A stretch of 64,000 bases of DNA, from NCBI GenBank assembly GCA_016223205.1, contig JACRPM010000003.1, positions 1-64,000 on the forward strand, written 5' to 3'. The notes under the pieces were generated by a model, which searched no databases, was not told the origin of the DNA, and worked only from the letters and a program-made list of their open reading frames with translations. The position numbers and the translations under genes were made by a program. Of the stretch, positions 29,703 through 40,559 are shown one piece after another. The stretch is from Candidatus Saganbacteria bacterium. Its GTDB lineage: Bacteria > Margulisbacteria > WOR-1 > XYC2-FULL-46-14 > WPAF01. Within the stretch, counting starts at the first letter, position 1. Each line of letters starts with the position of its first letter.

Positions 29703-31457
29703 ATGGCCCCAGCTTTCCACGAAAAGATCTATGATGTGATCGTCATCGGCGCCGGACATGCCGGCATCGAAGCGGCGCTGGCGGCGGCCCGCCTGGGTTG
29801 CCAAACCCTCCTCTTGACCATGAACGTGGACACCCTGGCTTTTATGTCGTGCAATCCCGCCGTGGGCGGCCCGGCCAAATCCCAATTGGTGAGAGAGGTG
29901 GATGCCTTGGGCGGGCAGATCGGCATCTCGACCGATATGACCTTTCTGCAAATGAAGACCCTTAATTCCGCCAAGGGTCCCGCCGTTCACGCCCTGCGCG
30001 CCCAATCCGACCGCAAACAATACCATCGCGTGATGAAAAAAGTCGTCGAAGAGCAGCCCAATCTTGATCTTAAGCAGGCCGTGGTGGACGAAGTGCTTCC
30101 TTCGGCCGTTAAAACCAGCCTCGGGGTTATTTATCAAGGGAAAACCATAGTAATAACCACCGGAACTTTCCTCAACGGCCTGATCCACGTGGGGCTAAAC
30201 CATATGGAAGCCGGTAGAATGGGCGAGCTCCCGGCCAAAGGACTTTCCGGATCGCTAAAACAGCTCGGATTAACTTTGGGTAGATTAAAGACCGGTACTC
30301 CGGCTCGCCTGAATAAACGTTCGATCGATTTTTCCAAGATGATCGAACAGCCCGGCGACGAGCCGCCTAAGCTGTTCTCTTTCATCTGGGAATATGCGCA
30401 GTATGGGTTATCCGGTTATCCGGATAACCGGTTAGCCGGATTGCCTCAAATCCCCTGTCACCTGACTTGGACAAATAAAAGAACCCATGAGATCATCCGG
30501 GCTAACTTGGATCGTTCCCCGCTTTTTACGGGAAAGATCCAGGGAGTTGGCCCGCGCTACTGCCCTTCTATCGAGGACAAGGTGGTACGGTTCCCGGAAA
30601 AAGACAGCCATCAATGCTTTATCGAACCTTGTGGGCGGGATACCAACGAAATGTATGCCCAGGGTCTGTCCACTTCCCTGCCGGAAGATGTCCAGCTGGC
30701 ATTTTTAAGGACCATGCCGGGATTGGAAAAGGTAGAAATGATCCGTCCGGGATATGCCGTAGAATACGATTATGTGCCTTCGTCCCAGCTAAAATACAAT
30801 TTAGAGTGCAAGGAAATTGACGGGCTTTTCTGCGCGGGACAGATCAACGGGACTTCGGGTTATGAGGAAGCGGCGGCCCAGGGAATGGTCGCCGGGATCA
30901 ACGCCGCGCTTAAGGTCAAGGGGCTGGAACCTTTGCTTTTACGCCGGGACGATTCCTACATCGGGACCCTGATCGATGACCTGATCACCAAAGAGATCGA
31001 TGAGCCCTATCGCATGCTCACTTCCCGCTCCGAATACCGCCTGCTTTTGCGGCAGGACAATGCGGACTTAAGGTTGACGGAGAAGGGATATCGGATCGGG
31101 TTGATATCCGCAGAACGCTACAACGCTTTTTTAAAGAAGAAAGCTGCGGTTGAAGCCCGCGAACCTATTTCGCCCGAAGTCGCCGAACAGATCGCGATCT
31201 CGGACAAATACGAGGGCTATATCAAGCGCCAGCTCCAGCAGGTCGAGCGCTTTAAAACCTTGGAAGACCGCCGGATCCCCGAATGGGTGGATTACAAACA
31301 ATTGCGCGGCCTCTCCGCCGAATCCGCGCAAAAGCTCGCCCGCCTTCGCCCCCTCTCCCTGGGCCAGGCCTCCCGCATCGCCGGGGTCTCGCCCGCCGAC
31401 CTCTCGGTACTTTTGGTCCACCTCGAAACCTTCCGCCGAAAAAGTTCTGTGCTATAA
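29703..31457 (+). CDS. mnmG: tRNA uridine-34 carboxymethylaminomethyl modification enzyme MnmG
   Basis: MnmG with MnmE (46883-48190) modifies the wobble uridine of several tRNAs, using FAD and methylene-folate. The 584-residue protein starts at the ATG at 29703 and has the FAD motif [19 protein letters not shown], the family's [23 protein letters not shown] in parts, [20 protein letters not shown] in parts near residue 197, and [10 protein letters not shown] near 358. The C-terminus carries the MnmE-interacting helical part. Length is somewhat below the usual 620. An unusual segment ([10 protein letters not shown] near residue 239) is encoded by a perfect 20-bp palindrome. The frame upstream of 29703 lies in the preceding gene. 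Confidence 0.95.
   Translation: MAPAFHEKIYDVIVIGAGHAGIEAALAAARLGCQTLLLTMNVDTLAFMSCNPAVGGPAKSQLVREVDALGGQIGISTDMTFLQMKTLNSAKGPAVHALRAQSDRKQYHRVMKKVVEEQPNLDLKQAVVDEVLPSAVKTSLGVIYQGKTIVITTGTFLNGLIHVGLNHMEAGRMGELPAKGLSGSLKQLGLTLGRLKTGTPARLNKRSIDFSKMIEQPGDEPPKLFSFIWEYAQYGLSGYPDNRLAGLPQIPCHLTWTNKRTHEIIRANLDRSPLFTGKIQGVGPRYCPSIEDKVVRFPEKDSHQCFIEPCGRDTNEMYAQGLSTSLPEDVQLAFLRTMPGLEKVEMIRPGYAVEYDYVPSSQLKYNLECKEIDGLFCAGQINGTSGYEEAAAQGMVAGINAALKVKGLEPLLLRRDDSYIGTLIDDLITKEIDEPYRMLTSRSEYRLLLRQDNADLRLTEKGYRIGLISAERYNAFLKKKAAVEAREPISPEVAEQIAISDKYEGYIKRQLQQVERFKTLEDRRIPEWVDYKQLRGLSAESAQKLARLRPLSLGQASRIAGVSPADLSVLLVHLETFRRKSSVL
30412..30431. repeat. Perfect 20-bp palindrome inside mnmG
   Basis: CCGGTTATCCGGATAACCGG is fully self-complementary and lies inside a slightly longer repeated stretch (TTATCCGG twice, then ATAACCGG and TTAGCCGG). 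It encodes part of an in-frame insert of roughly ten residues relative to familiar MnmG sequences, between [10 protein letters not shown] and IPCHLTWTN. Confidence 0.75.
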
Positions 31458-31477
31458 TCCCGCTTGAGGTGGTTGCC

Positions 31478-33283
31478 ATGAAAAATATCCTCAAGTGGAT
31501 CGGTCTGGTGGTCGGCGGTCTGTTAGGGATCATTATTATCGCTTCGGTCCTTCTCTATTTTTTCCTGCCGCTCAACGCCATAAAAGATTACGCCACCAAA
31601 CAACTCTCCGACCAGCTCCATCATGAGGTCCAGGTCAAAGGTGTTTCCTTTAATATTTTCAGCGGCATCCGGCTCACCGGGTTGACCGTCGCCAACCGCA
31701 AGGGCTTTGACGATGCGCCTTTGATTTCTGCCGACGCAGTGGAGTTAAAGTATCTCTTCTGGCCGCTTTTTTCCGGCAAGGTGATAATCCCCGAGATCAA
31801 TTTGGTCAAGCCCCAGATCCTGATCGAAAAGTCGCGCAAAGGAGATTTCAATTTCAGCGATATGCTCGCGTCGAAATCCGAAACACGAACGACGAAAGCC
31901 GATAAACGATCCCAGATCGATCTGATAATCAATACCTTCTCCATAACCAAAGGGAAGCTGACCTATTACGATTATTCCACCGCTTCCCGCAGCAAGCTTA
32001 GGGATGTGAACTTAACGGTGTCGGGCATCACCCTGGCGCTGATCAAGCCCATTGACCTGAAGTTCGCGGCCGTTGGTTCTTATCAGGATAAAGAAGTCGC
32101 CTTATCACTTTCGGCTAATCTGCTGATCGACCCAGCCGGGGATTACTTCAAGGTGCCTCGCTTTGCCCTGGGGATCGCCGGCCAAACCCTCCAGGGCTCG
32201 GTCGATCTAGCGAACCTTAAAAAGGGCCCCGCCCTAGAGGCCTCGCTCCGCGGTGAAAGGTTGGCGATCGATCCTTTTATCGCCTTCTTTGCCGGCGGCG
32301 CTCCCGCCAAGGAAGAAAAGAAAAAGCCCGTGCATGGGGCGCTTACGCAATCGCTCAAGGCCGCGTTTTCATCGCTTCCCGCCAATTTATCCGGATCTTT
32401 GAACCTGGACCTGAACAACATTACGTTAAGCCGGCTTAAGATCGATACGCTTAAAACTTCCATTTCTTTGAAAAACCGCCAGCTGGGGCTGGACATCAAG
32501 ACCCTCTCTGCCTATAACGGGAAACTGCTGGTAAAGGGTCTCTTTAACCTGCCGGCGCTTTCTTATAACCTGGGACAAGTCGAGCTTAAGGGTTTTGACG
32601 CCGCCCCCTTTGCCAACGATGCTATTGATTCTTACTTCCCGGACATGCTGGACGCCAAGAACAAGATAGAAGGAAAACTGGACGCTTATTTGGCGGTCAA
32701 AGGGGCGGGAGCGGAGATGCCCGAGGTTTTTGCCAACCTGGCCGGTTCCGGAACCCTCCTGCTTTCCGACGGCCGGCTCAAGAAGCTTAAATCCCTGGAA
32801 AGCATAGGGGAAAAATATAACGTTAATTTACTTAAACATGACCTGCTGGTGCACGGATTGCGGGTGGATTTTTCCCTGGCGAACCGATTGTTGGACGTTA
32901 AACGCCTGAACTTACAAGATACCGACCTGCAGGCGGCTTTTACCGGGGGGTTGGATTTTAATAAAATGGAATACCGGCCCGGCAACCGCTTGAACCTAAA
33001 GTTCAGTCCCGCCGCCACCGGAACTCTGCCTAAAGAACTTTCGATCTTCAAGGATGCCCAGGGATTCACTTCGGTGGATTTTGAGCTGCTGGGATCGCTG
33101 ACCAAGCCCAAACCTTCGCCCCGTTTTGAGAAGGCGATTGAAGTGGGCGTAGGAAAGATCAAGGCCAAGATCGAGGCGGAAAAGATTGAAATAGAGACCA
33201 AGGCCAAGGAAGAGGTCGATAAAAGTAAAAAGCAGCTGGAGGAAGAGGCCAAGAAAAAAGTAAAGGAAATTCTCAAGTTTTAG
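31478..33283 (+). CDS. AsmA-like envelope protein
   Basis: This 601-residue protein has one N-terminal membrane anchor (WIGLVVGGLLGIIIIASVLLYFF) and a large periplasmic beta-rich body with AsmA-type motifs. These are FSGIRLTGLTVANRKGFDDA near residue 60, LKYLFWPLFSGKVIIPEINLVKPQILIEK in parts near 88, and GSGTLLLSDGRLKKL near 425. It ends in a charged helical tail (KIEAEKIEIETKAKEEV). AsmA-like proteins are thought to bridge the envelope and move phospholipids to the outer membrane. The ATG at 31478 has GAGGTGG 7 nt upstream and a TATAAT at 31453-31458; the longer open frame runs over mnmG and is rejected. Confidence 0.85.
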   Translation: MKNILKWIGLVVGGLLGIIIIASVLLYFFLPLNAIKDYATKQLSDQLHHEVQVKGVSFNIFSGIRLTGLTVANRKGFDDAPLISADAVELKYLFWPLFSGKVIIPEINLVKPQILIEKSRKGDFNFSDMLASKSETRTTKADKRSQIDLIINTFSITKGKLTYYDYSTASRSKLRDVNLTVSGITLALIKPIDLKFAAVGSYQDKEVALSLSANLLIDPAGDYFKVPRFALGIAGQTLQGSVDLANLKKGPALEASLRGERLAIDPFIAFFAGGAPAKEEKKKPVHGALTQSLKAAFSSLPANLSGSLNLDLNNITLSRLKIDTLKTSISLKNRQLGLDIKTLSAYNGKLLVKGLFNLPALSYNLGQVELKGFDAAPFANDAIDSYFPDMLDAKNKIEGKLDAYLAVKGAGAEMPEVFANLAGSGTLLLSDGRLKKLKSLESIGEKYNVNLLKHDLLVHGLRVDFSLANRLLDVKRLNLQDTDLQAAFTGGLDFNKMEYRPGNRLNLKFSPAATGTLPKELSIFKDAQGFTSVDFELLGSLTKPKPSPRFEKAIEVGVGKIKAKIEAEKIEIETKAKEEVDKSKKQLEEEAKKKVKEILKF

Positions 33284-33455
33284 TTGTCGTGAGGCGGCGG
33301 TGGCGTCGTGCGAATCGTTCTGCGTCTGCGTCCGGCGTCCCGCCCAACAGACTACCCCCGACGTTTCGCCCGACCCTACCGCCCCCGCACTACGCCAGAC
33401 CAAAATCTGCAAGTTTTCATACATAAAACTCGATATATAAGTAGAGGTGAGAGCC
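33284..33455. other. Intergenic stretch before the SH3-like gene
   Basis: This 172-bp gap starts with a GC-rich run of simple composition (CGTC/GGCGG/CCGCC words), whose make-up differs from nearby gaps. It ends with CGATATATAAGTAGAGG at 33431-33447, similar to the -10 part of the kinase-cassette promoters. I see no ORF or convincing RNA structure in it. Confidence 0.4.
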
Positions 33456-33764
33456 ATGAAGAAGGCCGCAGCCTTGATCGCTATTTTTCTCTTTCTGACG
33501 GGAATAATTACCCCTGCATTAGGCTATGATTATGCAGTAAAGAAGCTCTACGATTCCCCCGATGCCGCCTCAAAGATAGTTTATGAGATCCCTATCGATG
33601 TGAAGATGCTCGATGTTTCAGAAGACGCCAATTGGTATAAAGTAAAGATCCAGTTCAACCTGGGCCTAATGACCTTTAAATACAGCGGCTGGGCCTATAT
33701 CCCGGTGGGAGACCTCCTGGCGGAAAGAGCCCAAAAAGAGATCGCGGTCACCGACGAAAAATAA
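33456..33764 (+). CDS. Secreted SH3-like domain protein
   Basis: From the ATG at 33456 this is a 102-residue protein with a signal peptide (MKKAAALIAIFLFLTGIITPALG). One bacterial SH3-type domain follows, with YDSPDAASKIVYEIPIDVKMLDVSEDANWYKVKI (read in parts) and GWAYIPVGDLL at its end. Such domains bind peptidoglycan or surface partners. GAGGTGAG lies 5 nt before the ATG, so it is preferred to an in-frame GTG at 33447. Its last 17 bp overlap the convergent beta-helix gene. Confidence 0.78.
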   Translation: MKKAAALIAIFLFLTGIITPALGYDYAVKKLYDSPDAASKIVYEIPIDVKMLDVSEDANWYKVKIQFNLGLMTFKYSGWAYIPVGDLLAERAQKEIAVTDEK

Positions 33765-36498
33765 TCAGCTTGCCTTTAGCTATCGCTTTGCCCTCCTGCA
33801 CTAATCGGTAAGGGTAAACTCCATTATCTAAAACTTCGTTCCATGAATTCCGGCCGTTCCACGAGATCACATTCACCCCCGCCCGGCCTCCATTGCTCCC
33901 CGGCAGGTACGTCTCCCGAAAGATCTGGTTGCCGGCGGCATCGAAGATATAGAGCGAGGTGGTCTTGTCGGCATCCAGCCAGTACCAGAAAGCCGCCTGG
34001 CTCCCCGAACTGGGATTGTAGGGGCTGGGGCCGAAGGAGATCGCGCCTCCAGCTACCTGGCTGAAAGGTACGAAAGTGGAAAGGTGCGTGGTGGTAAAGG
34101 TAATGGAGCTGGTCGTATATGAGACCCGGGTAATGCCGCTCTGGCTCCAATTGATCCCGTCCCAATAGTAGGCCTGCGGGTCCGGGGCCTGCTGATAAAG
34201 CGGCATAGTTACGGTCACCGGCAGAAGGAAGTTCGTTACGTTGGAAGTTATCACTATGATCTTTCCGGCCTGGCGATATCCCGAAGGCGCCGCGCCCGGA
34301 AGCGTGGTCCCTTCCGCGGCTGAAATGCTCAATTGCTCGTTGGCCGCTCCAGCCGGAACAGAGATGGTCACCCCCAGAGAGGAATTGGTGTATTCGGTGG
34401 TCGCGCAGGAAACCACGATAGTGGCCGTACCCGTGGCGGAAGAGCCCTCGGTCGTTACGGTCAAAGTGCGGGTCCCGGCATGATCCAGGGTGACCGACCC
34501 CGTCCAGATGCCGTCATCAATGAAATATGAGGCTGCCAGCGAGGTCGGGGCAATGGTGCCCGCGTCAATTGAAAGGTAAACGGTCTTGACTTCGGTGGTC
34601 ACTGCGCCTGCGGCGTTCCTCGCGGTAATGGTAGCCTCAAAGGCCACGTCCGCTTCGCCGGTAGATGGGGCCGAAACCGAAAAACTGCCCACATTGCTGG
34701 GGTTTGAGGCGGTAGTAGTCGCGCCGACCACATCTTTTTTGGTAGTGTTGTTGGATGAAACCGAGGTCACGAAAACCTCTTTGGTGGAAGGCGTGTCGGC
34801 GGTGGAATGCACCGTCGCCCGGATCTCTTTGGCTTCGCTGGAGTTCACCAAGGTCGGCCAACCGCTGCCGCCGGTTACCTGTGAGGTAATGTCGTTCCCG
34901 CCGGATGTGGCGTCATAATAGATGACCGTCCAGCCGGTCGAATCCCCGGTGCCCAGGACCGAGATATACTCCGCCGTATTCCCGGCATTTTTTATCTTGA
35001 AATAATAGGTTGCGGTTTGCCCCACGGAGAGGGCCTGGGTTTTGGTCTGGTTGGTCCCGGAGAGATTGAAGACCCCCTCGCCGATATAATCCGAGCCGTT
35101 GCTTTGGTTGCCGACCATACCATCGGGCCGATACTCGGTAGCTCCGGAGTTGACGGTAGTTACCTGTACCGCAAACTCCGAGGTGTTTCCGTTAGCGTCT
35201 GTGGAAGAAGCGGTGGCCCCTTCCCCGGTCGCTAAATTAGAAACATACGCCGCCCACTCTCCGGAGGTATTGGCTAAAGTATTCCCCAGATAGGCGCGCC
35301 CCTCCCCTGCTCCATCCGACCTGAAGATCTCGATGGTTCGGCCGGCGGCTCCGGTCCCGTTTATATATGTCTGGTTGGAATAAGAATAATATTCGGCGGT
35401 GGCGATCGTCGGCACGCTTAGGCCGGAGTTGCCTCCGCTCACCAGATTGATGCCTTCCGCGGTATTTAGGTAGGTCGAGTTTTGGGTAAGGTGATTTTTT
35501 GTCGTCGCGGCCCCATTAACCTCCACGCCGTCGCTCCCATTGTAGGCGATCCGATTATTGGTCCCGATGGTATTTGAATTGGCTCCGCCCTGGATGAGGA
35601 TGCCGTCTCCGCTGTTCCCCAAGTTCGCTTCGGTGGTGCCCAAACCAATATAATTGCCTAGTACCGTATTCCCCGAGGAAAGCGAACCGTTGATCACGAT
35701 CCCGTTGCCGGTGTTGCCGGAAATATAATTTGAATCAACGGTGTTGGTGGGGTAATTGTCTATGTAGATGCCGCTGCCTGCGTTCGCCACAGCCAAAGTC
35801 CCGTTCCGGTTGGTGCCGATATAGTTGCCTTTGATGGTGGTGGTGCTGGAAGTCAGTAAGTATATGCCGTGGTTGGAATTGCCGGATATAACATTTCTTA
35901 GCGCAGAGGGGGTTCCGCCGACCAGATTGTCGTTCCCGGAATTAATATAGACCCCGTAACCCAAATTTGCGGCCGCGGCCTCGCCGGTCGCGAACAGGCC
36001 GATATAACAGCCGAGGACCTCGCTAAGGTTGCCGGAGTTGATGACCGCTCCGCTGCCGGGCCCTTTTATAATGGCCAGCCCTTCGATGGTACAGCGGTTT
36101 GCCGCAGAGATAGTTATTAAATTCCCGGAAGTTGCGTCTTCTCCGCTGATCTCAATTTCCGGCCCAAAGGGATTGACGTCGCCCGCAAATGACGTTTGCG
36201 AGCTGCCGTTGATGAAGACCCTTTCATACCGAAGATCAATAAGGTTCGCATTATTCAGCTTGATCCTCCAAAAATGCGCGGTCGTGCCTTCTAATGTGGC
36301 CACTAAATAGCCCGCGTCGCCGGCGGGAATATTAAAGTAGATATTATGTGGGCCGGGGCTGGCGATTTGCGCTACCGCATAGGCCAGCGACCCCGCGGTG
36401 GTTGATTCAGAGGAGGTGTTGGTAACATAATAATCAACGGCATGGCCCGCTCCCGACAAAAAGCAGAAAAAAAGGAGAAAAAAGCTTAAGCGCCGCAC
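33748..36498 (-). CDS. Large secreted right-handed beta-helix surface protein
   Basis: This 916-residue protein begins with a signal peptide (LSFFLLFFCFLSGAGHA). Residues about 100-370 are parallel beta-helix repeats with recurring GNxNHGIYL, GNYIGTNRNGT and GSGIYIDN units. Ig-like and transthyretin-like modules follow (GRTIEIFRSDGAG near 385, then an invasin-like block near 600-680). The end resembles a FlgD/CHU_C-type Ig domain: SLYIFDAAGNQIFRETYLPG and NSWNEVLDNGVYPYRLV. It is likely surface-exposed; ligand and enzyme activity are unknown. The start is GTG. A perfect-consensus promoter precedes it, implying strong expression. It shares 17 bp with the SH3-like gene. Confidence 0.85.
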   Translation of the reverse strand: MRRLSFFLLFFCFLSGAGHAVDYYVTNTSSESTTAGSLAYAVAQIASPGPHNIYFNIPAGDAGYLVATLEGTTAHFWRIKLNNANLIDLRYERVFINGSSQTSFAGDVNPFGPEIEISGEDATSGNLITISAANRCTIEGLAIIKGPGSGAVINSGNLSEVLGCYIGLFATGEAAAANLGYGVYINSGNDNLVGGTPSALRNVISGNSNHGIYLLTSSTTTIKGNYIGTNRNGTLAVANAGSGIYIDNYPTNTVDSNYISGNTGNGIVINGSLSSGNTVLGNYIGLGTTEANLGNSGDGILIQGGANSNTIGTNNRIAYNGSDGVEVNGAATTKNHLTQNSTYLNTAEGINLVSGGNSGLSVPTIATAEYYSYSNQTYINGTGAAGRTIEIFRSDGAGEGRAYLGNTLANTSGEWAAYVSNLATGEGATASSTDANGNTSEFAVQVTTVNSGATEYRPDGMVGNQSNGSDYIGEGVFNLSGTNQTKTQALSVGQTATYYFKIKNAGNTAEYISVLGTGDSTGWTVIYYDATSGGNDITSQVTGGSGWPTLVNSSEAKEIRATVHSTADTPSTKEVFVTSVSSNNTTKKDVVGATTTASNPSNVGSFSVSAPSTGEADVAFEATITARNAAGAVTTEVKTVYLSIDAGTIAPTSLAASYFIDDGIWTGSVTLDHAGTRTLTVTTEGSSATGTATIVVSCATTEYTNSSLGVTISVPAGAANEQLSISAAEGTTLPGAAPSGYRQAGKIIVITSNVTNFLLPVTVTMPLYQQAPDPQAYYWDGINWSQSGITRVSYTTSSITFTTTHLSTFVPFSQVAGGAISFGPSPYNPSSGSQAAFWYWLDADKTTSLYIFDAAGNQIFRETYLPGSNGGRAGVNVISWNGRNSWNEVLDNGVYPYRLVQEGKAIAKGKLIIFRR

Positions 36499-36507
36499 TT
36501 CGCGGCC

Positions 36508-36536
36508 ATTATAATTTCTTGAGTATGGGCTGTCAA
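36508..36536 (-). promoter_or_regulatory. Promoter of the beta-helix gene
   Basis: On the minus strand TTGACA (36536-36531), 17 bp and TATAAT (36513-36508) match the sigma-70 consensus at all 12 positions. Nine bases lie between the -10 box and the GTG at 36498, predicting a leaderless or nearly leaderless mRNA. It overlaps the divergent pyrE promoter. Confidence 0.78.
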
Positions 36537-36547
36537 TCTGATAAAAT
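36519..36547 (+). promoter_or_regulatory. pyrE promoter
   Basis: TTGAGT (36519-36524), 17 bp and TAAAAT (36542-36547) form a sigma-70 type promoter with eight bases to the pyrE ATG and no Shine-Dalgarno. It is interlocked with the divergent promoter at 36508-36536, so the two cannot easily be used at the same time. Confidence 0.6.
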
Positions 36548-36555
36548 TAGATTGA

Positions 36556-37068
36556 ATGAAAGAAGAACTCAAGCAGCTCCTCTTCGCGGTCGGCGCGGTT
36601 AAAACCGGCGATTTCATCCTCTCTTCCGGTAAAAAAAGCAATTTCTATATCGACTGCCGCAGGATAACTCTTCACCCCAATGGCGCTAGGCTTATTGCAA
36701 AAATTATCCTCGATAAGGTCAAGGGTTTGAAGGTGGACGCGATCGGCGGATTAACTCTCGGCGCTGATCCCATCACCGGAGCGGTGGTTGCTCTTTCCGA
36801 TATCCCTGGTTTCATTGTGAGAAAGAAGGAAAAAGAGCACGGCACTAAACAAAAGATCGAAGGATTGCTCGAACCGGGCTGGAAAGCAGTGATAGTTGAG
36901 GACGTTTCCACCACTGGGGCTTCGGCGCTGCAGGCGATCGAGGCGGTGGAAACAGCCGGCGCCAAGGTTATTAAGGTGATTTCGGTGGTGGATCGGGAGG
37001 AAGGCGCGGCGGCGGCATTAAAAAACTATAATTTCGACCCCATCTTTAAAAAATCCGACCTGGTCTGA
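36556..37068 (+). CDS. pyrE: Orotate phosphoribosyltransferase
   Basis: PyrE joins orotate and PRPP to make OMP in pyrimidine synthesis. The 170-residue protein has GDFILSSGKKSNFYIDCRR near residue 18, GGLTLGADPITGAVV near 74, and the PRPP loop VIVEDVSTTGASALQAIEAV near 113. It is somewhat short, as in the smaller bacterial and archaeal forms. It is followed directly by the tRNA-Thr gene on the same strand. Confidence 0.94.
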   Translation: MKEELKQLLFAVGAVKTGDFILSSGKKSNFYIDCRRITLHPNGARLIAKIILDKVKGLKVDAIGGLTLGADPITGAVVALSDIPGFIVRKKEKEHGTKQKIEGLLEPGWKAVIVEDVSTTGASALQAIEAVETAGAKVIKVISVVDREEGAAAALKNYNFDPIFKKSDLV

Positions 37069-37086
37069 TATAATGTATCTCTTAAG

Positions 37087-37159
37087 GCCCGTGTAGCTCA
37101 GTTGGTAGAGCACGTCCTTGGTAAGGACGAGGTCACCGGTTCGATCCCGGTCGCGGGCT
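37087..37159 (+). tRNA. trnT: tRNA-Thr (anticodon GGT)
   Basis: The 73-nt cloverleaf has a 7-bp acceptor stem (GCCCGTG with CGCGGGC, one G-T pair), a D arm with AGCTCAGTTGGTAGAGC, an anticodon stem CGTCC/GGACG around the loop TTGGTAA, and a T arm with GGTTCGATCCC. The anticodon GGT reads ACC/ACT threonine codons. CCA is not encoded. A TATAAT at 37069-37074 lies just upstream. The gene sits directly before tuf, an old arrangement known as thrT-tufB in E. coli. Confidence 0.95.
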
Positions 37160-37168
37160 TTTTATGTG

Positions 37169-37198
37169 TTGACAGGTCTTGGGCCTTATTGTTATAAT
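37169..37198 (+). promoter_or_regulatory. tuf promoter
   Basis: TTGACA (37169-37174), 18 bp and TATAAT (37193-37198) match both sigma-70 hexamers fully. It begins ten bases after the tRNA-Thr gene. Unlike many promoters here it leaves a leader of about 30 nt containing AAGGGAGG before the tuf ATG. Confidence 0.8.
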
Positions 37199-37235
37199 TA
37201 CGCTTGTCCCCAAAAAAATTAAGGGAGGAAAAAAC

Positions 37236-38418
<1,183 letters not shown>

Positions 38419-38426
<8 letters not shown>

Positions 38427-39765
38427 ATTCTTTAAGTATTTTCTTCGAGCTCTAATCGGGGCTGCCATAGTTTCGGCTGTGACAGCCCTGATCTTTTTAT
38501 TGGTAGATTTCTACAAGACCAAGGATGCTTTCCCGCCCGGCTCCTTTATCGGGCGGCTCCCGGTATCCGGCCTGACCCGCCCGGAAGCCATCGATCTTAT
38601 CCAAAAAACTCCCGCTTCGCAGATCTTTCAGCCCACGGTTTCTTTCCATATCGGGGAAGAGACCTTTACCTTCCCGATCGAGGAATTGGGGATATTTGTG
38701 GTGGCCGATCAAACGGTGGACCAGGGTTTTGCGCTCACTCACAAAGAGAACTACATCAAGGAGCTGCAAAAACGCCTGCAAAAAGAAGAGCTCCTGCTCC
38801 CGCTTATCCTGGACCTTGATGAGGATCTCACTTCTGATATCTTAAAAGAACTCGCCGGACAGATAAACTCCACCCCGCGCGAGGCCGGGATCACCCTGAA
38901 CGAGTTTACCGGCGCCTACCATATCACGCCCGATTCTCCCGGGCGGCTGCTTAATCCGGACAAGACCGTCGCCTCCGCCCGGTCGGCGCTGGCCTTAGGG
39001 AAGCCCGACCTGGAGATCGCCGTGGATTATTATATGCAGCCCCGCATCACCGAGGCCGTATTGCGGTCGGCGCCCCCCGTCCGCCGTTTGTCGAGCTATA
39101 CCACTTATTACGGCAAGCACGATTCTCCCAACCGCATCCACAATATCAAGCTCATCGCTTCGTGGGTCAATAACACCATCTTGCTTTCCGGTGAAACTTT
39201 TTCTTTAATGGATAAGATCGGGGACTTCGATGCCGGGCGGGGGTTTAAAGAGGCCTATGTTATCGTGGGCAACGAGCTGGTGCCGGAGCTGGGCGGCGGC
39301 ACCTGCCAGATCGGCACCACCCTTTACAATGCCGCGGCCCTGGCCGATCTTGAGATCCTGGCCCGCCGCAATCATTCTTTTTATTTCAACATTTATCCGC
39401 TTGGTCGCGATGCCACGGTCTATCCCGGCCAGGCCGATCTTAAGTTTCGCAATGACACCCCCTATCCTATTCTAATAATCGCTTATGCCGACGACAAAAA
39501 GCTCTTCTTTAGGTTCTTCGGCACGCCCAGTAGTAAGCGGGTCGAATTTTCTCCGGCCGAGATTTTTCTTTTGGATGAGGACGGCTCTTTCCGCCCTTCT
39601 ACCCTGCGCGAGGTGATCGCCACCGATCGCCCCTTTAGGACGGTGGTAACGCGCTCGGTTTATGACGCTAAGGATAAAAAGCTCAAAGAGGAAACCATCC
39701 GCAGTTTTTATAAGCTCTATGGGGAAAAGGCCAATGTCCCCATCCGTCGCGCCGAACCCAGATGA
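38419..39765 (+). CDS. VanW family envelope protein
   Basis: This 448-residue protein has an N-terminal membrane anchor ([21 protein letters not shown]) and a putative peptidoglycan-binding region of about 200 residues. The VanW domain follows, with [25 protein letters not shown] in parts near residue 237, the highly conserved [21 protein letters not shown] near 290 (read in parts) and [19 protein letters not shown] in parts near 333. VanW-domain function is not settled; envelope location is likely. The TTG start overlaps the tuf stop by 8 nt, so translation may be coupled to tuf. Confidence 0.88.
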
Positions 39766-40559
39766 AACGGCTTACCATAAAAGCGCCGGTTTCCCTGACC
39801 GGAGCGGGCCTGCATTCCGGAAAGGAATGCACCCTAACTTTTCGCCCCGCCCCGGAGAATGCCGGTCTGGTTTTTTCTTATAGGGGCTTTCCCCTTCCCG
39901 CGCTGGCGGAAAACGTGACCGCTACGACCCGGGGGACCAGTTTAGGAAAAATTAAATTGGTCGAACACCTTTTAGCGGCGGTCTGCGGGCTGGGGATCGA
40001 CGATTTGATAGTTGAGCTTGATGAGAACGAGCCCCCCGCCCTGGACGGCAGCGCGAAACTTTTTATGGCGGCCTTGAGATCGGCAGGGACAAAGGAGCTT
40101 TCCGTTGAAAAATCCTTCATTAAGATCGACCGGGAGATCTTTATCGAAGAGGACGGCGCTGCTTTGCGCCTTTCCCCCTTCGATGGTTTTACCGTCCATT
40201 TCGTGATAGAATTTCCGGTGATCGGCCGGCAAGAGTTCACTTATAACGGCGATTTTACAGCTATTGCCGAAGCCCGCACTTTTGGATATTTGTCCGAGCT
40301 TGAGGAATTGAAAAAAAAGGGGTTGGCGCGCGGCGCATCGCTTGAAAACTCACTGGCCATCGATAAGGGCGGCTATGTTAATCCGCCCCGCTTCCCGGAT
40401 GAGCCGGTGCGCCACAAGGTTTTGGACCTGGTCGGGGACCTGGCCTTGGTCGGTTCCCCGATCCGAGGAAAGATCGAGGCTTTTAGGTCCGGGCATAAGC
40501 TGAACGTTGCTTTAGCAAGGAGGATCAGAGAAGAATGCTTGACATCAATGACATCTTAA
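39762..40559 (+). CDS. lpxC: UDP-3-O-acyl-N-acetylglucosamine deacetylase
   Basis: LpxC performs the committed step of lipid A synthesis. The 265-residue protein has the start [19 protein letters not shown], the first zinc histidine in [16 protein letters not shown] near residue 66, the DGSAKLFM segment, and the last metal ligands in [16 protein letters not shown] near residue 222 followed by GHKLNVALA with the catalytic histidine. It is shorter than E. coli LpxC (305), mainly in the second domain. It overlaps the next gene by 25 nt. With the following genes it shows that the cell makes lipid A and has an outer membrane. Confidence 0.94.
   Translation: MKRLTIKAPVSLTGAGLHSGKECTLTFRPAPENAGLVFSYRGFPLPALAENVTATTRGTSLGKIKLVEHLLAAVCGLGIDDLIVELDENEPPALDGSAKLFMAALRSAGTKELSVEKSFIKIDREIFIEEDGAALRLSPFDGFTVHFVIEFPVIGRQEFTYNGDFTAIAEARTFGYLSELEELKKKGLARGASLENSLAIDKGGYVNPPRFPDEPVRHKVLDLVGDLALVGSPIRGKIEAFRSGHKLNVALARRIREECLTSMTS

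Noticed and set aside
36542-36560. Riboswitch in front of pyrE
   Set aside because: Only eight bases lie between the -10 box and the ATG, so there is no leader to fold.
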